A stretch of DNA of 64,000 nucleotides from Zantedeschia hybrid cultivar (lineage: Eukaryota; Streptophyta; Magnoliopsida; Alismatales; Araceae). The position numbers were made by a program, and so were the translations under genes. The stretch is from NCBI GenBank assembly GCA_030544215.1, contig JARZZO010000011.1, forward strand, positions 3,458,001 to 3,522,000, read 5' to 3'. Of this stretch, positions 56,514 to 64,000 are shown one piece after another; position 1 is the stretch's first letter; each line of letters begins with the position of its first letter. The notes under the pieces are model-generated. The model was not told the origin of the DNA. It made no database searches and saw only the letters and a list, made by a program, of their open reading frames with translations.

Positions 56514-56881
56514 GAGAAATACTTGGTGCACACCATGTGTTAGTGCACACCTCTGGTGTGCACTAAGTTTCTTTATTTTTCATTTTTAAAAAATTGTGTT
56601 TCAAGCCGGGCTGAGTTAACCTACATGTCCGTACAAGGCACACCTTATTTCGACGTCTATAAAAAATTTAAAAATTCAAAAAATGATCAGAAGAATAAAA
56701 ATACTAAAATAATCGTTTATTTTTTATATTTTTGCTAGCCATCAAATTAGGATGTACCTTGTACGGACATGTAGGTCTGCTCGGCCCTGGCCTGAAAACA
56801 TAAATTAAAATTTTAAAAAAAAAAAAACTTGATGCACACCCGAGGTGTGCACTAAGTTCGTTCGTGCACTAAATATTTCTC
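56514..56881. mobile_element. Mutator-like MITE with long inverted ends
   Basis: 368 bp. Ends GAGAAATACTTGGTGCAC and GAGAAATATTTAGTGCAC (inverted) begin imperfect terminal inverted repeats of ~100 bp that both reach CCTACATGTCCGTACAAGG. Flanks ATACAGCCA and ATACAGCTA agree at 8 of 9, the 9-bp duplication of Mutator elements. No coding sequence. Confidence 0.82.
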
Positions 56882-57194
56882 ATACAGCTAATACCGTTGG
56901 CATTAACAGTTTGTGGCTGCAGCTCTCGGCACCGCTGTTCCTGGGCTTCTGCCCATGCCCGTTCGAATATTAGAAGGAAAAATAATTCTGTTGCTGCATC
57001 TCAGTTCAGAGGGATGACATCACGTCAACTCAAGGGATTAAACTTTGTTCAACTGTTTATTACATGCATGACACCATATGGAAAAGACCGTGCTTTCCCC
57101 ACTTGCCCAACTTCCTCAAATGGGCCTTTTTGTCTTGTTGAGAGAAGGTCGGGAACATAAGACATGGGCCACGCATTTTTGTGCTCCCTGTGGC

Positions 57195-57851
57195 TAGGGC
57201 TGTCAACGGAGCTGATACCACAGTATCCGACTCCGCTCCGTTTAATATTATCCGAATATCCGACTTCGGATACTATCCGACGGATAATAAATTTTTCTAT
57301 CCGAATTCGACTCCGCCGGATAGTATCCTAATTCGGATAATAATTTGAATACTTAAATGTTTCAATTTTGTCTTGTAATTTAATTTAATGACTTGTAAGT
57401 TTTATTTTTTGCATAGTCCATGAATATCATTGATTTAAATTAATACATATTCAAGTTATAAATATCTAGAAAATTTTAAATAATTTGAATGCTTTATTAA
57501 ATATACCTTAGATAATAACAAATGCTTAAATAATTTATCTAAATTAGTAAAACCACTAAAAATAAAAAAATACAAGAAACTTCATTATTATCGCTCAACA
57601 TGTCTTAAGCATACTTCAAATATTGAATTACCACTTATTTAAATATATAAATATCATTAAAATTAAAATAATTTATTAAAATACGTAATCGGAGCGGATA
57701 TCTATTTTCCATTTCCGCTTCGAATGTTAATCGGATAATTAAATAGATATTCGGATATGTCCGCCGGATGTCTTAATCGGATAAATGTCCGACTAATCGG
57801 ATGCGGATACGAATCGGAGTCAGATAATATCCGGATCCGTTGACAGCCCTA
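57195..57851. mobile_element. hAT MITE with perfect ends and target duplication
   Basis: 657 bp. Terminal inverted repeat TAGGGCTGTCAACGGA is identical at both ends and CCTGTGGC flanks it exactly (57187-57194, 57852-57859). Subterminal regions are dense in TATCCGA/TCGGATA motifs in both orientations, possible transposase-binding sites. AT-rich core, no ORF. Same end sequence as the elements at 2960 and 7389. Confidence 0.93.
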
Positions 57852-57859
57852 CCTGTGGC

Positions 57860-58251
57860 TACGCGCGTAGTTTGTTGGGCCAATGGAATTTGTGGGCTTA
57901 ATGGGATGGACGTCACTTGGACCAACAAGGTGAAGCAAACAATGTACAAATAATGTTCTTTTTTACTTATTCTCCTGATGTAACTATTGATTTATAAAAT
58001 TTTCATGCTGTTTGAGAAACACTTGAGAAAAAAAATTGGACAAATCTCCAAAGATTTCCAAAATAATTCCCCAAGAAAGTAAAACTGAGATTATGCGGAA
58101 TTTTCAGATAATAGGGTGATTACCCTTTACTTTTCAGATAATAGAGGGACTACCAATATGTTTTTTTTTTAATCTTAAGAAGGGATTTCATGTACTTAAC
58201 TAATCCCTAAGTAAGATGCGAAAAAAATATTATATGTGCTGAAAAAGAAAA
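57860..58251. other. Intergenic spacer
   Basis: Mixed sequence turning AT-rich. A direct repeat CTTTTCAGATAATAG.G occurs at about 58103 and 58129. No gene. Confidence 0.45.
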
Positions 58252-58256
58252 TACTT

Positions 58257-59127
58257 TGATGAGGCAGAATCCGATTCGGCCCATTAAAACAGGCCCAACA
58301 CAGATCAGTCCGACAACAGCAGTAAGAAGCCCCCCACCAACCTTCGGCCCATTAGCGGCCCGATAGCCTTCGGCCCGCTAGCGGCTCAGCAGCCCCTCGG
58401 CCCAGCAGGCTCCAACCTACTAAGCCGCATCTGGCCCGTCAGCGGCCCTACCCCCTTTCGGCCCAATAGCCGTATCCGGCCCACTCCGGTGGGAGGACTA
58501 GGCACTATGGCGGTTTACCAATAAACCCAGAACATAGTCCTATATCGGCTACCACCGTTAAGCATCCTCTATCCTCCGCTATAAATACACCGCTATTTAT
58601 TACCAAAGGTATGTCTTCGTGACCCTTAAAGACTACAGTCCGAAAAGCATTAAAACTGCTTCTTCCACCTCTTTGACTTCTGAATCGAATCATCTTCAGA
58701 AGCTAACTTAACCGTCGGAGGGGGTTCCTAAGGGCCGAAGCCCGGGACTCCTACTGACTGGTTCTTCTTCTTCTTTCCCTCCTGCAGGGGCTCGGTTTGA
58801 ATCTTCGCCGACCTTTCCGAGTCGGTCTCGGCCGCCGACCTCGGGCTTCTTCCTCCGGTCTCGACGCCATTCGCTGGCTGGTCCTCCTCGCCTGAAGGTG
58901 CCTCGGCTCCGCACCGACTGCCCTTCAACCGGAGGGACTTCGGCCGCACCTTTCAAAGACTAGCCCACATCCGACCGGACGACCCTCGGCTTCGGATCTT
59001 CGGCCATGTTTCCGCCTTCACTGCATTCCGGATCCCCGTCGGGCCTCTTCTCCGATCCGATCCAGGTTCGGATCCCAATACCGGATTCCAGCCTCGGAAT
59101 CCGGTCGTGATAGCTTCGGCTACATCA
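58257..59127 (+). mobile_element. Solo LTR, probably Gypsy (Tat-like)
   Basis: 871 bp from TGATGAGGC to CTACATCA (inverted TGATG/CATCA tips), with 5-bp target duplication TACTT on both sides (58252-58256, 59128-59132). The interior has repeated CGGCCC(A/G)..AGC motifs, a TATAAATAC box at 58581 and CTAACTTAACCGTCGGAGGG at about 58703, a phrase common in Tat-type Gypsy LTRs. No internal domain follows, so it arose by LTR-LTR recombination. Orientation is inferred from the TATA box. Confidence 0.85.
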
Positions 59128-59132
59128 TACTT

Positions 59133-61640
59133 GAATCAGTCAGATTCTCTTATAAATGTAATCAGCACAAACTTTTCCAGTAACCCTTTCATCTGCATCC
59201 GATTCGGTGCTTATATGTTTAACCATTTTATCATCCCTAAATTAGAAATATAGCCCTCTACTAGGGAAAGTTCTTCACGGTAGCTCCGCAATGTATCTTT
59301 TTAGTTCGATCATTAATTCATTTGACATCTTGTCCTAAGGGATTGTGACATCCTCTTATTGAGGAGGGGCATGGTGTCACATTGCAATGGATCCTTATTT
59401 ACATCTAAGTGGGGAGAGAGATTGACAACAAAATCCCCCAAATTACAGGTCTTTCATTGGCTACTACTTGTTCCGAGGTCAAAGACCTGGGCCTCCAGCC
59501 ATCACCCAATCAAACCCTGGCCGTTAATTTTTTTGAAGCTCTCAACCACAATCCTAATTCACCTTCACACGCAGCTACGTCTTGAGCACATCGTTTAGGC
59601 AGAGTTCTCCCGCTGGTTTGCCCCTGGACAATTCACTTCCCTCACGGGTCTGCCTCCTGTCCTGTTTGGTTACTTAAATGTACATTAAACGATTTTGAAT
59701 GAGTCAAGTTTAATTAGTATCTCTTTAAGAATATTATAAATCATAGTCTTTATTTGATATAAGAACATGGTTGAGATTTATGCAAAAACAATCTTTTTTT
59801 AGTCAAGTTTGATTTTATAAAAGATTTCTCGTACACTGCAAGGAGTAGATTTTGTACGGCGGAGCCTGAACCAAATCTGATCCAGCCTCCATTTATAGAC
59901 GTCAAATCTTTCACTTTGTGGGTGGAGTTCGACCAGCTATCCATCTTTAGAACTCACGCTGCTAGTACGACATCTTCCAATTCAAAACTACAAGAATTTT
60001 GAATTAAAGTGTGCTCTCACTCACATCAGATAGATAGATGATCAATAAAAATTTGAGGACTACTTGTTTTAATATAAAATAACTAACTTATCAATATCAT
60101 ATGAGAATAATATATTTTAATCTAAAGAATGAGATCAAAACTAGATCATAATCCCCTATCATGAGAAAGCTGACAGTTCCGGTGCCGCGTCACTGAAGTG
60201 GCACCCCAGCCGGGTTGTATTTGATCCGAACCGTCGAGCAGAGGACCTGAGTTGATCTCACGGCCATGATTGTCTGAATCGATCAGCGCTCGATGGGCCC
60301 ATAAAGAACTCCCACAGCCCCGGCAGTTGCACCGCCGGTGCCGCTGTTTGGTTTCCTTTTCAAAGGGCATGTTCTGTTCGTGTGTTTTAGCGAGGTTACT
60401 CTCACCGACGTGAGGCTGAGGAAACGTTGACCTCGCCGCAGCTGTTTAATGGCGAATTGGCGACTGGCGCCGCGGTTTCCACACCCGGGTGCCGGGAGGT
60501 GCATGGAGCCCCGCTTCGGTGGCCTCCCTCCCGCCTTGCGACGTGGCTATGACATCTCTCGGGCCCACCGTCCCCAGAAAGCCCACCCACGAGCATGGTG
60601 CAGGGCCGCAAACTATCAAATAGGAGACAATAGCAGCAAACAAATAATTTTAAAATTTTAAAATTGATATTTTAAAGATTTATGGGAGCGAAAAGTAGGA
60701 GAGTTAGTACCGTCGACTTTCGCTTGGAATTAACAATTCAAAAGATGGTGTGTTCGATTTCTATCACCTCCATAGTTTAAAAAAAAGACTCAAACTTGGA
60801 CGACTGAGTGTCCTGTCTTGAGTCTTAATTAATTACGTCAGATTTTTTGTTCATAAAAAATAAGTAATTATGTAAGTCAAATATTTTCTAACAGTCTTAA
60901 TTCTATGCAATATATAAGAGATTTATATTTGTAATTTTTAGCTGAAAGTTAATTAAAAAATTACATCAACATCTTTTACAATGTAATGATTTCTTTCAAA
61001 AAAAACAATTAAACTGAAATATGAGAAAGTAGAAAAGTAGTTGTGAAAAAAATTTCTGAAACAAAATAAAGCTTCTTGTCAACCCAATTACCCTTTATTG
61101 GCCAAATGGTCAGAAAACACATTTTAACTGTCAAAAGACTTCCTTCGTAGTCGATGGTTAATTACTTGTGTAATTTTGAATAATGAACAAGACTTATCTG
61201 GTGAGAAAGAGGTGAATAGCACATAAGGCTTCAGCATGTAGGGAGACTATAATATTAAATTCCGTTCCTCGGAAGAGCTAGCATTTTTCACAACATTATT
61301 CTCAACAAATGCACCTCTGGATGGATAAACCAGGTTTGGCACATGGCATTGGGCAGATGACACGTAAAAGGATCTCCCCTTGTCACACTGTTTTATTTTC
61401 CAGAGTAATAAGTTTTTAGGAGACCGGTGGGAAAGGAACCCCGGTAAGCTGGCGTCTAAGCCCATGGTTTCCCTACAGCTCTCTCGGGACTCCCCTGGGC
61501 CTTTCCCCATAAGGAGAAGAACAGCAGGAGAAGAGAATATTTATAGAAGACAGGCACATAGCAGATAGCAGCTCCCTCAATACATGGGTGCAGGTGCAGT
61601 TGGATAACTGTTGCTGCCCAGACCCCTACAGTGGCAAGCC
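59133..61640. other. Intergenic region and promoter side of the cysteine oxidase gene
   Basis: 59133-60100 is mixed to AT-rich and anonymous. 60150-60620 is GC-rich with several open frames on both strands but no recognisable domain. 60650-61250 is AT-rich. The stretch before 61641 should include promoter and leader (TATTTATAG near 61535 is a TATA candidate). No RNA gene seen. Confidence 0.4.
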
Positions 61641-62995
61641 ATGGCGCCTTTTCCTCCCATGGGAAGAAGAAGCAAGGTGCAACGCCTCTATGACGCATGC
61701 AGCATGGTCTTTTCCAGGAGGGAAGGGTTTCCGACCCTCAGAGAGATCAGATGGCTTCAAGGACTACTAGGTATATATAATAGTGTTGGGTTGACCCCTC
61801 GTCCATTTGTTTAATTTCTTGGTGGAAGCTGCAGGTCATCTGATAAGCACTTGGTTTTCTTGCATGGGATCATGGGACTGCAGACACCATGGAGCCAGGA
61901 AACGTAGGGATCGACGCGTCTGAAGCGTCGGACGACGAGGAGAGAGAGCAGCAGATGGGCAGAACGGAGATGGAGGGCTGCCGGGGGCTGATCTCTGCAT
62001 CCAGGGTTACAGAGATCACCTACGTCCACATCCACGAGTGCGATGACTTCTCGGTGCGTCCACAAAACCTAATCTTCGATCTTCTCCGTCGATGGCACAC
62101 ACGATGAACCTATTAGCAGAACACGCATGCCATGGGGAGTTTTAGATCTCTAGTTGGGGTACGACGTCCATGCAAACAGATTGCCAATTATTCCCATAAT
62201 TCATCTGATTATATATGCAAAACATTTTAAGAAAGTATAGATTCTGAAGGATAAGGATTTATGCCATTATGTGTACAGTCTCATCTGAGTCTTCCATGCC
62301 CCGTTGTTATAGATGATCAAGAAATCATTAGATATGAATCTTTAAGAATTAAAATCTCACTTATATACAATCCTTCTTGAAAATAACATACCCTAGGGGT
62401 CGGGAAAGGGAGAGAGAAACTTATTAGTATACCTGTTCCATTGATTGATGTTCTTTTCTCAAGATTTCTTAGTACATTTTCTAGTGGAAGAGCTCAAGCA
62501 AGCCATTATTAATTTGCGTCTGTTGAAAGTAGGTTTAACCTCACATTAAAACTCAACTCTGACCCCCTTAACATGTCCCCAAGTAGCAAATCGTAATGCA
62601 CTAACACTCTTGCATTTCTCATGGTTCGTCTGATCTGAGTCTCTTGTTATTTCTGTGTGCTCTTTTTGGAATTCACATGGGGATCGGTCATACACTCAAA
62701 AGTGGCAGCTCTTTTACACTTTTGCAGGCTTGCACACCCTTTATTTTCGCTTTACCTTCTTGCCTTTTCTGTTTCTTTTTACCTTCTTTCCAAACGGGGA
62801 AGTGGTTTTTCGCCGGAAGCAGCTCACCACGTTTGATGATGAAACAGATCGGGGTGTTCTGCTTCCCGGCGGGGGCGACGCTCCCCCTGCACGATCACCC
62901 GGAGATGGTGGTGCTCAGCAAGGTGCTCTACGGCTCCGTCTCCGCCAGGTCCTACGACTGGGTCGGCCCGCCACCTGATCCCGCGTCCAAGAAAT
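61641..62995 (+). CDS. PCO: Plant cysteine oxidase, 5' exons (partial at right edge)
   Basis: Cysteamine-dioxygenase-like enzyme that uses O2 to oxidise N-terminal Cys of ERF-VII factors, feeding the Arg/N-degron oxygen-sensing pathway. Exons: 61641-61770, 61884-62053, 62848-62995; splice phases agree (1, 0, 1). Evidence: KVQRLYDACSMVFS (12-25), LLDTMEPGNVG (42-52), ITYVHIHECDDFS (88-100), then IGVFCFPAGATLPLHDHPEM (101-120), VVLSKVLYGS and SYDWVGPP. His115 and His117 of LHDHP are the first two iron ligands (relatives usually read LHNHP). The acceptor AAACAG before exon 3 is chosen because it alone continues the family sequence in frame; it has a poor pyrimidine tract. Start may be 61641 or the in-frame ATG at 61659. 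The remaining exons, with the third His ligand and PTTGGN.H motif, are not found up to 64000 and should lie beyond. Confidence 0.85.
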
Positions 62996-63516
62996 GTAAG
63001 CAAACTCGTCCACTTGCAGTGATTGAGTAATACTTGTTGCACCCTATCTGAGGCAGTGCAGATTAACCAGTGGATCAGATGACACCTGGGGTTTAACATC
63101 TTGCAGAGTGCTGATCAGTGGAACTACTGTGTCCTCTGATCCATCGATCAGACGGATGCATTCCACTGTCTGCCCCCAGGGGATGGATCAAGTATTAATC
63201 TTTTTAGTTAGTGGTTATTTGGTCTGTTATAAGACACACAGATTTTTGTATATTGATCTTCGTAAAATTTCTGACTCCTACATATTATTATAAAAATTTC
63301 AGTCAAAATGTTAAGGATTTCAACTGAATATGGTAGAAAAACTGATATTTTTGTACGTATGTATGTATGTATACTCTTGACTTCACTATAGTTGACAGTA
63401 ATCTTTCCAACATATTCAATTACAGTTCACACCGTATGTCTACAACCTTCTTAAGGATGTCTCAAGTAATTTATAATATTACATGAGTATATATATATAT
63501 ATAAATATATATATAC

Positions 63517-63551
<35 letters not shown>

Positions 63552-63564
63552 CATATATATATAA

Positions 63565-63649
<85 letters not shown>

Positions 63650-64000
63650 GGGAAGGAATCAAATGAGTCCCCCTCAAAAACTTCTCTTCTTCATGTTTAC
63701 AAAAGTACTAAGATTTATTAATAATTTTTAAATATTTAAATAGGTTCCTTAGAGTTGTTCTCATCTTTGAGGATTTAATTTTCATCCTCCTTAGAGTTGT
63801 TCTCATCTTCGAGGATTTAATTTTTATCGTCTGATATTGACGATCAATCTTAATCGTTCGATCAGATATATATCAAAAATCAACATCTAAAAATATTAAA
63901 AAAATAATAAATTCATCATATTAGTCTTTAAGATTGATTTCATCTCTTAAAATTTTAATTTTGATTTTCAATCACGACACATTTGATTAGGTGATTATGA
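62996..64000 (+). other. Intron 3 of the cysteine oxidase gene (open at right edge)
   Basis: Donor TGTAAGC at 62996. No further exon of the family is recognisable. It contains a GTAT repeat (about 63354-63374) and a large AT microsatellite (63488-63642). 63775-63840 has a direct repeat of CTTAGAGTTGTTCTCATCTT. Confidence 0.5.
63488..63642. repeat. (TA)n microsatellite with periodic TACATA/TAAATA interruptions
   Basis: About 155 bp of TA repeats interrupted at roughly regular intervals by ATAC or AAAT. Open frames reading Tyr-Ile repeats here are artefacts of the repeat. Confidence 0.9.

Noticed and set aside
60146..60661. Possible small gene in the GC-rich patch
   Set aside because: Overlapping open frames on both strands are explained by base composition. 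No motif, no start or splice context and no family resemblance.
63471..63677. 68-codon Tyr/Ile repeat frame
   Set aside because: Pure product of the TA microsatellite.

Overview
The window is nuclear DNA from a flowering plant, most likely a monocot and perhaps a palm. This is inferred from spliced plant gene families with GT-AG introns, very GC-rich first exons beside AT-rich introns and spacers, kilobase-scale introns packed with transposons, and plant-type TRIM, Tourist, hAT and MULE miniature elements. Species and chromosome cannot be fixed from sequence alone. Nothing bacterial, organellar or CRISPR-like is present.

Layout. 1-2300: a single-exon trihelix transcription factor on the minus strand with a telo-box just upstream. 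2960-4461: a hAT-like non-autonomous transposon carrying pieces of an NLR disease-resistance gene. 4.5-7.9 kb: spacer built from a Tourist MITE, interleaved fold-back elements, a TRIM and a hAT MITE that ends about 25 bp before a TATA-like box. 8073-15402: an eight-exon ABCG half-transporter with a lost splice acceptor and an in-frame stop before its last membrane helix. 15.4-21 kb: AT-rich spacer with a ~650-bp tandem repeat and a second Tourist copy. 21009-21737 (minus): a mitochondrial small heat-shock protein with heat-shock elements upstream. 22-26 kb: repeat-rich spacer. 26054-28681: a RABA4-type Rab GTPase in two exons.

31503-55749: one intact gene of 16 exons over 24.2 kb. It encodes a 979-residue F-box + JmjC + aminoglycoside-phosphotransferase-like protein (Arabidopsis At1g78280 type), reconstructed here exon by exon. 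Its introns hold a Gypsy integrase relic, a decayed LINE, a young non-autonomous LTR retrotransposon with an unassigned 306-aa ORF, and three members of one small MITE family. 56-59.1 kb: a second TRIM, a MULE-type MITE, a hAT MITE with perfect ends and target duplication, and a solo LTR. 61641-62995: the first three exons of a plant cysteine oxidase gene that runs off the right edge.

The genes do not form a functional cluster; they are ordinary neighbours. Stress links (heat-shock protein, oxygen-sensing cysteine oxidase, cuticle-type transporter, NLR fragment) look coincidental. The observations most worth following are the NLR-fragment-carrying element, the disrupted ABCG gene, the young LTR element with an unknown ORF and a duplicated LTR tail, and the layered transposon nesting inside the JmjC gene.
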